Under the pieces are notes generated by a model. The model did not search any database. It was not told the DNA's origin and saw only the letters and a list, made by a program, of their open reading frames with translations. Below are positions 18,738 through 28,464 of a DNA stretch of 64,000 nt, piece by piece. Position 1 is the first letter of the stretch. Every line of letters starts with the position of its first letter. The position numbers and the translations under genes are program-made. The stretch covers positions 1 to 64,000 of the forward strand of contig CAUYUJ010015506.1 in the NCBI GenBank assembly GCA_963575745.1. Reading direction: 5' to 3'. The DNA comes from Prorocentrum cordatum (Eukaryota; Sar; Dinophyceae; Prorocentrales; Prorocentraceae).

Positions 18738-21251
18738 GTGAGCATGATGTCCGCGGAGCTGCTGGGCACCCTGGAACGAGTGGTCAGTGCCGCTGCCCGT
18801 GTGAGGGGCACGCGCAAGAAGAGGACGGGGGAATTGCATCGCGCCTTCGGGGGAGTGAACGTGGTCATGTGCGCTGATTTTTGGCAGTTGCACCCCGTGA
18901 CGGGCACCTTCCTGGCATCCAACCCTCTGGGCGTGCCCGCAGGGTGCGCGCACCGCGCGTTGGGGCTGTTCTGGCAAGACGGCGTCGATCGCGTGCGATC
19001 TTTCTGGCAGTTGACCGAATTGATGAGGTGTGGCGATGCATGGTGCAACTCGTTTCTGGGCCAGTGCAGAGTTGGAAATCTCAGCATGGAGGACTACAGC
19101 TACTTCCACGGGCTCCCGACGTTGACGTCCCCGAGCGCGGGTAAGTGCGTTTGCAACGACGACGTGGTGGACGACCCAGTACTGGGCCCGTATCGCAAGA
19201 CTTGGGGGGAGCGCTTCACAGGAGGGTGCGCCGACATGGCGGCGCTTCTGAACTCGCCAGAGGGCGAGTGCGAAGAGTGCCGTGCGGAGCGAGGCAAGAG
19301 ACACAGGGTTCTGACCGACACTGACTCGCTGGCGCCAGAGCTTCGCATGGGCCCATTCAGCGGCGCACCTGCTCTGTACGCCTTCAACGTGCCCAGGTAC
19401 TTCGCGACGAACCTGCGCGCGAGGGAGTTTGCCGAGCAGAAGAACGTTCATCTCTCGTGGTGCTACGCTCGAGATGCGCCGCTGCATCCAGGAGGTCGCG
19501 ACTTGCCGAAGGAGAAATTTGACGAGAAGTTGTTCTCCTGGCTGAAGAGGCGCGACCAGGAGACGGGCAACATTCCGAGCATCTACCCATTGGCCAAAGG
19601 CATGCCCATTCGGTTGACGGGCAACGTCGATCGAAGCAGACAACTCTACAGACACCGAAATGGAGTGATTTACGGATGGGCTCTGGCGCCTGATTGCAGT
19701 CCCCAGGAGATCGAGGGCGAGTTCATATTGGATAGGTTGCCCTTGGTTATCTATATCCATTTTCCAGAAGCACAGTGGAGCATAGGCAAGTTGCCGACAG
19801 GCGTATACCCGTTGAAGCGAAGATCCAGGACTTGGAAAGTGAACAAACACACAGGCATCGAAGCTCGACGCACGGGCTTCTGGATTCTCCCCGACTTCGC
19901 GTCCACCGCTCACATGATCCAGGGGGCAACGTTGGAAGCGGCGTTCGCGGACCTGCAGCATTGGTCCAGCAAGGCGTCCATGACAGCTCAGGTTGCTGCC
20001 TACGTATGCTTGTCCAGAGTGAAGCGATTGCCAAACATCTGCGTCATGCAGCCGTTCTCCACTTTTCTGTTCGGCCTCGGCAACCCAGTGGGGCCCGAGC
20101 GACTGATGCGGAAGCTGTCTGGCCAGATCACAGCAGACGAGGCGATCCATGAATGGAGTGCGCTTGATGAGGAGGCCGCTGAGTGTGAGAAGATGGACCC
20201 CATTGCGAGGCAGCACCTGTGCGTCTGCTGCTACCTCAAAGGGATGCAGGAGTACATGCTCGACGCTCGCGACTTCGGCATGAAAGCAGCCGCTGACTTC
20301 TACGAGAAGTACGTGTCGCAAGGGATGTGGACGAGATGCATGGACTGCGCGCGCGAGATCGGCCCAATGCCTTGTCGGTCTGCGCGAGTGGCCGAGGCTT
20401 CCCAAGGGATGGCCGATGGCAACGCTCCAAGGAGAAGCCCGCCAGATCATTCAATATGCAAGCGGTGTGTGGAACGTGATGACTGGAAGAGGAGCCTGAT
20501 CCCGCAGAGCCACGGGTGTGCTGCTTGCAAAGATGTTTTTGACGAAGGCGTGTGGGGCCCGAATATTATGAAACATCATCGGTGTGCCGATAGAGACCTC
20601 GCGTGCCCGGGCTGCGCAGAGCGAGGGTTCGCGCCCGGCAACATCGACGAGCACCAGTGCGAAGATTGCTTGGAGCACTTGGGCAGCCTCGCGTTCGACA
20701 AGCAACTGTTGAAGGATGCGAAGAGGCGGGAGAAGGCCCGTTTGGTGTGCTTGGACTGTCAGACGAAGCTGCGGCGCGGAAAGTGTACAACGGCATATGA
20801 GCTGAGGTACTGGTCGAAGAGTGAACGCAGGCATCACGCGTCTTCTCGGGGCACAACGTTAGTGTGTAAGGCGTGCCGTGCGCAAGGATTCGACCCGTCG
20901 GACCTTGCGACGTACATGTGCCAAAGGTGTTCCTGCAGTTTCGGGGCTCGTAAATTCAACCCCAAGCAATTGGAACACCACGAGCATGATAATCGCCAGA
21001 AGCTGCAGCGCAAGGAGTGCGTCGCTGATATCGACGAACGAGTGCGCCACCTGCGCAAAGCGCTGCAGAAGAGCAAGCGCAAGTGCAAGTGCCATTGCCG
21101 CGTTCACCAAGCTCAATGCCCGCTGACCCCCGTGCATTTCGGAGAGGAACGCTGGCCGGGCAGCGACGGAGCGATATCCGCCGACGACCGGAAATTCTTG
21201 GACGAGTTGCAACCGCCTCCCGAATGGTGGAACAAAGCCTGGGGACGATGA
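18738..21251 (+). CDS. Helitron-like protein exon 5: PIF1 helicase C-terminal part and Cys-rich tail
   Basis: Begins VSMMSAELLG. Motif III is FGGVNVVMCADFWQLHPV (about 18850-18900). The phrase TGNVDRSRQLYRHRNGV, then MIQGATLEAAF and AYVCLSRVKR (about 20000), are the late PIF1/Helitron motifs. From about 20170 a roughly 360-residue tail carries many CxxC pairs (CVCC, CMDC, CKRC, CPGC, CEDC, CLDC, CKAC, CQRC) and ends with a basic stretch and EWWNKAWGR. The tail is not a domain I can name; by the Cys spacing it should bind several zinc ions. The stop is TGA at 21249-21251. A second copy of the last two thirds lies at 46407-48041. Confidence 0.85.
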   Translation: MSMMSAELLGTLERVVSAAARVRGTRKKRTGELHRAFGGVNVVMCADFWQLHPVTGTFLASNPLGVPAGCAHRALGLFWQDGVDRVRSFWQLTELMRCGDAWCNSFLGQCRVGNLSMEDYSYFHGLPTLTSPSAGKCVCNDDVVDDPVLGPYRKTWGERFTGGCADMAALLNSPEGECEECRAERGKRHRVLTDTDSLAPELRMGPFSGAPALYAFNVPRYFATNLRAREFAEQKNVHLSWCYARDAPLHPGGRDLPKEKFDEKLFSWLKRRDQETGNIPSIYPLAKGMPIRLTGNVDRSRQLYRHRNGVIYGWALAPDCSPQEIEGEFILDRLPLVIYIHFPEAQWSIGKLPTGVYPLKRRSRTWKVNKHTGIEARRTGFWILPDFASTAHMIQGATLEAAFADLQHWSSKASMTAQVAAYVCLSRVKRLPNICVMQPFSTFLFGLGNPVGPERLMRKLSGQITADEAIHEWSALDEEAAECEKMDPIARQHLCVCCYLKGMQEYMLDARDFGMKAAADFYEKYVSQGMWTRCMDCAREIGPMPCRSARVAEASQGMADGNAPRRSPPDHSICKRCVERDDWKRSLIPQSHGCAACKDVFDEGVWGPNIMKHHRCADRDLACPGCAERGFAPGNIDEHQCEDCLEHLGSLAFDKQLLKDAKRREKARLVCLDCQTKLRRGKCTTAYELRYWSKSERRHHASSRGTTLVCKACRAQGFDPSDLATYMCQRCSCSFGARKFNPKQLEHHEHDNRQKLQRKECVADIDERVRHLRKALQKSKRKCKCHCRVHQAQCPLTPVHFGEERWPGSDGAISADDRKFLDELQPPPEWWNKAWGR

Positions 21252-21255
21252 GGTA

Positions 21256-22085
21256 CGGCGCGGAGGCCGTCAGCCCAGACGTGTTACTGGCGACGCTATC
21301 CCTTGGTATAGTGAGACTGACAACGGGATGTTGCCTCAATGGGCTCGAGGGTTCCTGTATACATGGCTACGGCTTCGGTATCTATCCAATGGTGGCTGTG
21401 CCACTACACATTTTCCGTGGCGCCTCAGGTGCCTTGTACTGCAGAAAACAGCTTGCTGGTGGAACGTGCATTACACTCAGCTGGTCCACGTTCGCTTCAC
21501 GTAGGCTCTACTATAGGAAACAGCTTGCTGGTGGCACTTGTATTGTAGACGGGTGAAGCTCGTACTGTAGTTCTCGGGTGCTGCATACTGCACTCTGTGA
21601 TGGTGTTTGTTATCTTGTTCTGGTGAAAGTGCTGGTTATTGTACTCAGTGTTGGTTCATTGGTGCGAAGAGTACGTTTAGTTTATAGTCTGTCCTCCAGT
21701 GCTGGTGAGGCCCATGTTTACCACTATGGATGTCACGCTGGTATAAGATAATATATCTGGGTACAGTGAGAGTGAACAGTGGATGTTGTCTCAATGGAGT
21801 CCGTCCTTTCTGTATATATGGCTGGAGCTTCGGTATGTATCCAATGGTGGATGTGCCGCTACTTTGCTTCCGTGGCGCGTCAGGTGAGTTCTAATGTAGT
21901 AAACATCTCGCTGGAGGATTTTCAATGACATCATGGCGGAGACCGTACTTGAGCTTTCACGTACTGGTGACCATGATCTGTGGTTATTGTTCTGTGTGCG
22001 GGTGTTTGGCATCCTGGCAGGTGATGGTGCTGGTGACTCGTTCAATGTTGGTGGATTTGTGGCAGTACCTTGTGATAGAGCGTTC
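21256..22085 (+). repeat. Two degenerate copies of the 708-bp unit after the Helitron gene
   Basis: GTGAGACTGACAACGGGATG (21308) and GGTACAGTGAGAGTGAACAG (21760) each head sequence related to the units of 48.1-53.4 kb (CTATCCAATGGTGG, TTCATTGGTG, TACCACTATGGAT). Both copies lack the part holding the minisatellite palindrome. No gene is seen here. Confidence 0.75.
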
Positions 22086-22235
22086 GATGGCAAAACATGT
22101 GTGTCCTCTTCACAGTCCTCCTCCTCGGCCTCTGCTTCGTGTCCCTGGAATTTCGCTTTTCTGGGGTTGTGGTTCCTTAGCCGGTTCCTGTTACCTTGGC
22201 TTCGGTGGCTCCTCCGATGCCGGCTATGATCGTGA
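22085..22235 (+). repeat. Dispersed segment shared with 50640-50800
   Basis: AAAACATGTGTGTCCTCTTC, CAGTCCTCCTCCTC, TTTCTGGGG, CGGTTCCTGTTA and GGTGGCTCCTCCGAT recur in the same order at about 50645-50790. It appears to be the upstream part of the element segment at 9113-9450 and 50770-51110. Confidence 0.75.
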
Positions 22236-22239
22236 TTGC

Positions 22240-23825
22240 CGTTGTTCTGGTGTGAGCGGTTCAGGGTCTTCGTCCTGGTGTGAGTCGTTCGGGCTCTTCG
22301 TGGTGTGGGTCGTTCAGGCACCTCGTCCTGGTATGAATCGCTCGGGCCCCTTCTTGTGTGTGAGTCGTTCGGGCTCCTCGTGGTGTGAGTCGTTGGGGCC
22401 CCTCGTCCTGGGGTGAGTCGTTCGGTCTCCTCGTGGGGCCTCTTGGGGGCCTCTTGGAGGCTTTCGGGGCCTCTTGGGGGCCTCTTGGGGGTCTCATGGG
22501 GGCCTCTTGGGGGCCTCTTGAGGCGTTTTGGGGCTTCTTGGGGGCCTCTGGGGGGCCTCTTGGGAGCCTCTTGGGGCCCCTTGGGGGCCTGTTGGGGGGC
22601 TCGTCCTTCCTTGTATGAGTGCCTCGGGCCCCTCATTGTGTGTGAGTCGTTCGGGCTCCTCGTGGTGTGAGTCCGTTTGGCCCCTCGTCCTGGTGTGCGT
22701 CGTTCGGGCCCCTCCTTGTGTGTGAGTCGTTCGGGCTCCTGGTGGTGTGAGTCGTTCGGGCCCCTCGTCCTGGTGTGAGTCGTTCGGTTGCCTCTTTGCG
22801 TGTGCGTCGCTCGGGCCCCTCCTTGTGTGTGAGTCGTTCGGGCCGCTCGTCCTCGTGTTCGTCGCTCGGGCCCCCCCTGGTGTGTGAGTCGTTCGGGCTC
22901 CTCGTGGTGTGAATCGTTGGGGCCCCTCGTCCTGGGGTGAGTCGTTCGGCCTCCTCGTGGGCCTCTTGGGGGCCTCTTGGAGGCTCTCGGGGCCTCTTGG
23001 GGGCCTCCTTGTGGTTTCTTGGGAGCCTCTTGGGGGCCTCTTGAGGCGTTTTGCGGCTTCTTGGAAGCCTCTTGGGGGCCTCTTTTTGGGCCTCTGGGGG
23101 CCTCTTGGGGGCCTCTTGGGGGCCTCGTCCTTCCTTGTGTGAGTGGCTCGGGCCCCTCATTGTGTGTGAGTCGTTCGGGCTCTTCGTGGTGTGGGTCGTT
23201 CGGGCCCCTCGTCCTGGTGTGCGTCGTTCGGGCCCCTCCTGGTGTGTGAGTCGTTTGGGCTCCTCGTGGTGGGAGTCGTTCGGGCCCCTCGTCCTGGTGT
23301 GAGTCGTTGGGGCGCCTCCTTGCGTGTGAGTCGTTCGGGCTCCTCGTGGTGTGAGTCGTTCGGGCCGCTCGTCCTGGTGTGCGTCGCTCGGACCCATCCT
23401 TGTGTGTGAGTCGTTGGGGCTCCTCGTGGTGTGAGTCGTTGGGGCTCCTCGTCCTGGAGGGAGTCGCTCGGCCTCCTCGTGGGGCCTCTTGGCCCGTCGT
23501 CCTGGTGTGAGTCGTTGGGGCGCCTCCTTGTGTGTGAGTCGTTCGGGCTCCTCGTGGTGTGAGTCGTTGGGGCCCCTCGTCCTGGGTTGAGTCGTTCGGT
23601 TTCGTCGTGGGGCCTCTTGGGGGCGTCCTGGAGGCTCTGGAGGCCTCTTGGAGGCCTCTTGGACGTCTCTTGGGGGCCTCTTGGGGGCCTCTTGCGGCGT
23701 CTTGGGGCTTCTTGGGGGCCTCTTGGGGGCCTTTTGGGAGCCTCTGGGGGCGTCTTGGGGGCCTCTTGGGGGCCTCGTCCTTCCTTGTGTGAGTGCCTCG
23801 GGCCCCTCACTGTGTGTGAGTCGTT
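22240..23825 (+). repeat. Composite minisatellite-1 / minisatellite-2 array
   Basis: Alternates forward minisatellite-1 (22240-22430, 22630-22930, 23140-23590, 23795-23825) with minisatellite-2 (22435-22600, 22955-23130, 23600-23780). Each minisatellite-2 block ends in a TCCTTCCTTGTGTGAGTG-like phrase. The block pair is thus a larger repeat of about 450-650 bp. The right end is the target of the Copia insertion. Confidence 0.92.
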
Positions 23826-24109
23826 ACTTTAAACGGAGAGGGTTAAAGGCGAGATGTAAATCGAGCATGCACCGCTGCCGTGCCTGGCTCAAGCCGGGCC
23901 CGGCCGAACATGTGATTGTGCCTCACCGAGGCGCACTACTCGCATCTGAGATCGGAAAAGACCTTTCTATTGAAGATGCCCCTTCTATCCTTTACTCCAG
24001 ATCCCATGCTTCATCTTGCTCTCTTGCTCATGCGGTATGAGCCAAAGCCTGGGATATGGGAGCGCCTAAGGCGGAACATATATCTTGGCTTACCAGTGCG
24101 TTTTCGACT
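23826..24109 (+). repeat. 5' long terminal repeat
   Basis: Starts ACTTTAAACGGAGAGG and ends TTTTCGACT, 284 bp. Identical to the 3' LTR except for 3 bases within the first 30 bp. It lacks the usual TG...CA ends. The edges are fixed by the 5-bp target duplication outside and by the primer site directly after it. The LTR contains the ATG (23976) from which the gag frame is open. Confidence 0.93.
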
Positions 24110-25679
24110 TGGTAGCGGAGCTGGCTACACTCTCGTGTGGCTGGCTCTCGCTCTAATACCCATCATCCACGGCACAACTTGGTGGACTACTACTACGGTG
24201 GAATACCATGTTGCGCCGGCTCTGCGAGGAGCGGAGCCAGTCCGCGATCGGGCTAGCGGGGCGACCCGCGAGCTCGAGACGCTCTCTCCTACCTCACTGC
24301 GCTACTTCACTCCCGACTTCCACCAGATGCCAATCGGCAACTCGATCGAGAACGTGGTCACTCTGCGGGGCTACCCGCAGCGGGGCCACCTGCATCCCGT
24401 GCCGGTCAGGCGCCTTACGGCTACTACGCCCGAGCCTGACAAACCACAGCCTAAACCAATCACCGAAGCCGAGATGCACATGCACTGGATCAAGATAACT
24501 ATCTTCGGCATTCTATGGGTGATAATGGGATGTGCTGTGGGCTACATGCGGCAGGGGATGGACGACACGCGTACTACCGGCCCTTCTTGGGACCCAGCCG
24601 GTACTACGCCCTTTCGCGAGTACGTTCGCGAAGTACATGCATGGATAAACGTGACGAGCGGCAATATGACGCCACCTCAGCAAGCTGCAGCACTACAACG
24701 TGGTCTTCAAGGCCTTGCTCGTCGTATCGCCATGCAGGTCCCCTCCCAGATCATCAATTATGGTGTAAATGCCAACGGACAGCCAACGGATGCAGTTACT
24801 TATATACTTTATCTATTGAGTACCAAATTTGAAAATCTGGAAGATGAGCGCCAGCTCAACTCTGGCACTGCCCTTATCGACTTTCGCGTCGAAAGGGGCG
24901 AACGAATCGACTCAGTGTTAGCTCGATTCGAGATGGCCCGTGACGAGGCTAGCTCTGTTGGATTTGTCATCCCCAACTTTCAGATCCTAGCGCTGATCCT
25001 TTTCAGAGCGTTAGGCGTTGGCGCGTCACGAGCCCAACACCTGCTGGAACCCTTCAATCATCATCAGATGCCCAGAACGCAAGCAGACTATGATAGGCTG
25101 CTGACCAGGATGAGGAACCCTCCTGGCAACATTGCGGGCATCTTCACAGGGCACCACGCACATGCAGGTGTCTACGCCACGACTGCGGGGTCACCCGCTG
25201 GTCCTGGCGAGCCAAGTCCCTGGGCTGATTCAGCCGATATGCCCAACGAGGCCAGTGCCCTCTTAGGGCAGACAGGCCAGGCATCGGCAGAGGCAGCGGA
25301 GGCGAACGCCTGGTCGAACTACACGCCGGGCGCCGCCTACACTGCAAGCCCGCCCTCGGGCACAACCCTCTGGGGCCAAGCGGAGTCATCCGCTCAAGGG
25401 TCTCAGCCACCCTTTCCGTTTGAATCTGGCACTGACACAGATACCTCATCTGACGGTGATCACAATGGTATGGTCTCTGCTGGCAATGACTATCCAGCTG
25501 ATGACACTCACCTTTCTGAACAACAAAGAGCGGAAACCGCTTTTATGGCTTATCGCAAATCAAAACGCCGTTGGAGGCGCATTATGAAGAAACCGGTCAG
25601 AAAAGTGAGACGTGCAGTACGCCGATATTTTAAACGCTATGGAAAGGGTCGTGGCAAAGGGGGTCGCAGACGATGGTAG
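23976..25679 (+). CDS. Copia gag protein with two predicted membrane segments
   Basis: First ATG in frame is at 23976, inside the LTR, so about the first 44 codons are LTR sequence. Two hydrophobic stretches stand out: YTLVWLALALIPII (about 24126-24167) and IKITIFGILWVIMGCAVGYM (about 24490-24550). The middle (FREYVREVHAWINVTSG to LLTRMRNPPGN) has the length and helical look of a Copia gag core. The C-terminus is very basic (RRYFKRYGKGRGKGGRRRW) and overlaps the next frame by 68 nt. Gag proteins assemble the particle. Membrane segments in a Copia gag are unusual and hint at membrane anchoring, but this is inference. A later start in the internal region is possible. Confidence 0.7.
   Translation: MPLLSFTPDPMLHLALLLMRYEPKPGIWERLRRNIYLGLPVRFRLGSGAGYTLVWLALALIPIIHGTTWWTTTTVEYHVAPALRGAEPVRDRASGATRELETLSPTSLRYFTPDFHQMPIGNSIENVVTLRGYPQRGHLHPVPVRRLTATTPEPDKPQPKPITEAEMHMHWIKITIFGILWVIMGCAVGYMRQGMDDTRTTGPSWDPAGTTPFREYVREVHAWINVTSGNMTPPQQAAALQRGLQGLARRIAMQVPSQIINYGVNANGQPTDAVTYILYLLSTKFENLEDERQLNSGTALIDFRVERGERIDSVLARFEMARDEASSVGFVIPNFQILALILFRALGVGASRAQHLLEPFNHHQMPRTQADYDRLLTRMRNPPGNIAGIFTGHHAHAGVYATTAGSPAGPGEPSPWADSADMPNEASALLGQTGQASAEAAEANAWSNYTPGAAYTASPPSGTTLWGQAESSAQGSQPPFPFESGTDTDTSSDGDHNGMVSAGNDYPADDTHLSEQQRAETAFMAYRKSKRRWRRIMKKPVRKVRRAVRRYFKRYGKGRGKGGRRRW
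24110..24121 (+). promoter_or_regulatory. Primer-binding site, initiator Met tRNA type
   Basis: TGGTAGCGGAGC directly abuts the 5' LTR. It closely resembles the classical Copia primer site TGGTATCAGAGC, complementary to the 3' end of initiator methionine tRNA (10 of 12 positions). Confidence 0.8.
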
Positions 25680-28464
25680 GGGTATCACTGCTTTCCTCAC
25701 GTCCTTAACTGATGTAGTTTTTGAAGAAGTTCTTATCGGAGACAAAGGTCGGGGTCACAGGCGGACCTCTGGTAAGGGAAAAGGGCGGAGGGGTAACCCT
25801 AGGGACGCTTCTGGCAACACTATGAAGTGTCATACATGCGGTAGTACAGAGCATTTGCGCGATCATTGCCCGAAGGGGAAAGGAAAGGGATCCGTACATT
25901 TGGCTCAAAACTCTTTTATGGATGACATAGACTACATTGACTACGAGTTTTACGTCAATCCAGAAGCGGCTCCCGCCGCGGGCTCCTCCACGTACTACGT
26001 GATGGCCCGCTACGCTGATGCGACCGTAGCCCTGGAAGAGTACGCGGTGACCCTCTTCGACGAGTTCCACGGCTGGGACGAAGTCGACGAGGGCGCGTTC
26101 AACGCCTGGTTCGGTCTTCCAGCGGGGCCACCCGCCGACGACGAGATCTCCGAAGCTGAGACCGTCCCGGCGACCGAGGAGGAGCTCGCCGCCGCGCTGG
26201 CACCGCAGGTGATCGGCATGCCGTTGCTGCCTGATCTTTCGCGAGCCGGCTCGGAAGCGGGAGACGCTGACGACGAAATGCGGGGCCATCCCGCAGCTTA
26301 TTCTGACTCTGAAGAGGCCGAAGAGGACTATGAGGACAGGCTCCAAGAGCAGGTCGCAGAAGCGATCCAGCTCCTGAGTGCGCCAGCACATCAGCAGATG
26401 ACCATGAACGACCTGCTGTCGCGCCCAGGGGCCGCAAGGCTGCGTCCATACCTGGATCCTGATATGTCGGCACCGCAGATGCTGACCGCACTCCAGGCCC
26501 TAGCGGGGCAACCCGCTGAAGCGGCGCCAGCTGCAGCAGCGGGGCTACCCGCTTGGTCTATGGACGAGTTCATGCAGGGCTGCGACCAGATGGACCTCAA
26601 CGACCTCACTATGGAGCAGCTGACCGACATCGGGTACTTCCAAAGCCCGCATCAGCACGTATTCATGGTCCAGGACAGCTCAGAGGACTCGGAGGACAGG
26701 CGCAATGCAAAGAAGAACAGACGACCATCGCCACCTCGAGATCCAGAGCACCGTCATGAAGATGAAAGGCCCATGGAACGTGGCAGTGCGTCAGCGGGGC
26801 CAACCCGCAGGAGGAGCCGTTCAGCTCCACGACGCCCTACACATGATGCATCTGGCTACCCGTGCAGCACGGAGCACTCCAGAGGTGTATCCGTTCAGTA
26901 CGTGCCGGAGTGGTACATCAATTGGTACCCCGGCTACCCGATGGACGTGATCCGCCACTGGTGGTCCAAGGAGCACTGCAAACGGGACGAATCTGGCATC
27001 ATAATACGCACCAAAAGTGGCAAGACTAGAACGCCAGAGGCTTGGGACCGAAAGACTAAGAAACAGGAGATCATCAACGATCGCAAGACATACAGGAAAC
27101 AAGTATGTCAATGCGAGCCTTTCAAAGGTCACATGCGCGGCTGTCCAATGGGCCGCCCCTCCAGGAGCCCTCATCACGGTGAGACCCCCTGGAACTGGTC
27201 TCATGGAGATGACGCTGGCACCGTCCACGATCCTAACAAGAATGTCCCTGGAGGAGGAAAGCGCATTACCGAAGCCGATCGCGTCCCTATGACCGAGGAG
27301 GTTGCTGACGCTGTCAGGGAAAATTGGGAACAGCTTCCTAAAGACCATCGCCTCAAAGAGTGGAACCGCCGATTCCATGAAGAGGCGGGGTCACCCGCAG
27401 ACTCCAGCGGAGGTGCGGGGCCACCCGCGGGCGCGGCGCCAGCCGCTGGGTCCGCGGACGAAGAGTGGATGGCTGTTGCATCTGCTGCCGGATCCGCCGC
27501 CGGTACTGAACAGACCGAACTGAACGAAGAATGGGCGGCGGAAGACGGTTCAGAGAATCCATTCCCTGATGGGTGCGCCTGCTGGTACTACAGCTCCTCG
27601 GCGCAGAAGTGGTTTTGCACGAGGGTACTTTACCGCCACGAAAATGGCAAGTACAAGCTGGCCATAAAAGGTAGTGCCAACATCGACCAGATGAGGCAGG
27701 TCATCCATGATCATGGCCAGCCAGAAGGCCCTCCTAAAGACCCTCTTGGTCCACCGCCAGAGGACGACGAAGACATCGAACCACCTCCAGGACCTGTGGT
27801 CGACTCCTCGCCTCCACCTTCTCCTGAGAAAAGGTCTCCTTCCAAGAGCCCCGAAGGTTCACAGGGGCGTGCGAAGGCCAGAGGGATCGCCGAGAAGGAC
27901 GACCCTGAGCCGGGAGAGCCTACCGGCCCGTCCGTGACGGAGAGGAGGAAGGCTTTTGCTGGACCATCAGCCCCGATGCCACCGGCTGCCCAAGGCGACG
28001 TCAAGGACGAATATCGCGACCAGCCTAAGGCAGCCTTCCGAGGTGGCTGGACTCCAACTCTGCATCAGCCGCGCCTTGCACCACGACCAGGCTCGGCACG
28101 AATGAAAGCACAACCGAAGCCCGAGGCTGGGTTGAGGTCGGTGCGGGCAGAGGCAGCCGCCAAAGGTAAGGAGGACAAGGGCTCGGCGGGGCCACCCGCT
28201 GAAGCGGCGCCAGCTGCAGCAGCGGGGACACCCGCAGAAGGCACTCCCTCAGAAGAAGAACGCCGCAAAGCCCTCAAAGAAATTGACAACCGACAGAAAC
28301 TAGCCGACGATGCGCTGGCTGACCAAGGTCACCCGCGCCCTGGGGCGGGGTCATCCGCTGGAGCTGCCTCGGCAGCCGCAGCGGCGCCAGCTGCAGCAGC
28401 GGGGCCACCTGCACGTCGGCAACCAGCGTCGTCTGTTCTCAAGCATCCCTCTGGGAGCCATTGA
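25612..28464 (+). CDS. Copia gag-NC region: zinc knuckle and Ala/Pro-rich spacer
   Basis: Frame +1 relative to gag. The listed start is not an ATG; the frame is probably entered from gag by +1 frameshift or by an indel in the AAAGGGGG region. Near residue 75 it carries a CCHC zinc knuckle (CHTCGSTEHLRDHC) set in basic sequence, the nucleocapsid signature that binds RNA. It is followed by long acidic and Ala/Pro-rich stretches where AGPPAEAAPAAAAG-like peptides come from the hairpin repeats. A Trp/Tyr-rich patch (CACWYYSSSAQKWFCTRVLY, about 27570-27630) looks like a small beta domain, possibly Tudor-like. It overlaps the next frame by 155 nt. Confidence 0.7.
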   Translation: MQYADILNAMERVVAKGVADDGRGITAFLTSLTDVVFEEVLIGDKGRGHRRTSGKGKGRRGNPRDASGNTMKCHTCGSTEHLRDHCPKGKGKGSVHLAQNSFMDDIDYIDYEFYVNPEAAPAAGSSTYYVMARYADATVALEEYAVTLFDEFHGWDEVDEGAFNAWFGLPAGPPADDEISEAETVPATEEELAAALAPQVIGMPLLPDLSRAGSEAGDADDEMRGHPAAYSDSEEAEEDYEDRLQEQVAEAIQLLSAPAHQQMTMNDLLSRPGAARLRPYLDPDMSAPQMLTALQALAGQPAEAAPAAAAGLPAWSMDEFMQGCDQMDLNDLTMEQLTDIGYFQSPHQHVFMVQDSSEDSEDRRNAKKNRRPSPPRDPEHRHEDERPMERGSASAGPTRRRSRSAPRRPTHDASGYPCSTEHSRGVSVQYVPEWYINWYPGYPMDVIRHWWSKEHCKRDESGIIIRTKSGKTRTPEAWDRKTKKQEIINDRKTYRKQVCQCEPFKGHMRGCPMGRPSRSPHHGETPWNWSHGDDAGTVHDPNKNVPGGGKRITEADRVPMTEEVADAVRENWEQLPKDHRLKEWNRRFHEEAGSPADSSGGAGPPAGAAPAAGSADEEWMAVASAAGSAAGTEQTELNEEWAAEDGSENPFPDGCACWYYSSSAQKWFCTRVLYRHENGKYKLAIKGSANIDQMRQVIHDHGQPEGPPKDPLGPPPEDDEDIEPPPGPVVDSSPPPSPEKRSPSKSPEGSQGRAKARGIAEKDDPEPGEPTGPSVTERRKAFAGPSAPMPPAAQGDVKDEYRDQPKAAFRGGWTPTLHQPRLAPRPGSARMKAQPKPEAGLRSVRAEAAAKGKEDKGSAGPPAEAAPAAAAGTPAEGTPSEEERRKALKEIDNRQKLADDALADQGHPRPGAGSSAGAASAAAAAPAAAAGPPARRQPASSVLKHPSGSH

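Larger units (their letters stand above)
9350..22085 (+). mobile_element. Helitron-like rolling-circle transposon with OTU domain (ends not defined)
   Basis: One gene in five exons encodes OTU-like protease, Cys-rich zinc modules, an HUH Rep nuclease (HYH; YFGGYIGK), a PIF1-type SF1B helicase and a Cys-rich tail. The exon order Rep then helicase is the Helitron hallmark. Exact termini (5' TC, 3' CTRR with hairpin) could not be placed. The 3' flank is made of degenerate 708-bp-type units. One nonsense codon (TAA, 9902-9904) interrupts the first exon. Confidence 0.8.

Noticed and set aside
23875-23897. Spliced-leader-like sequence in the LTR (CCGTGCCTGGCTCAAG)
   Set aside because: It matches only with two gaps; too weak to claim.
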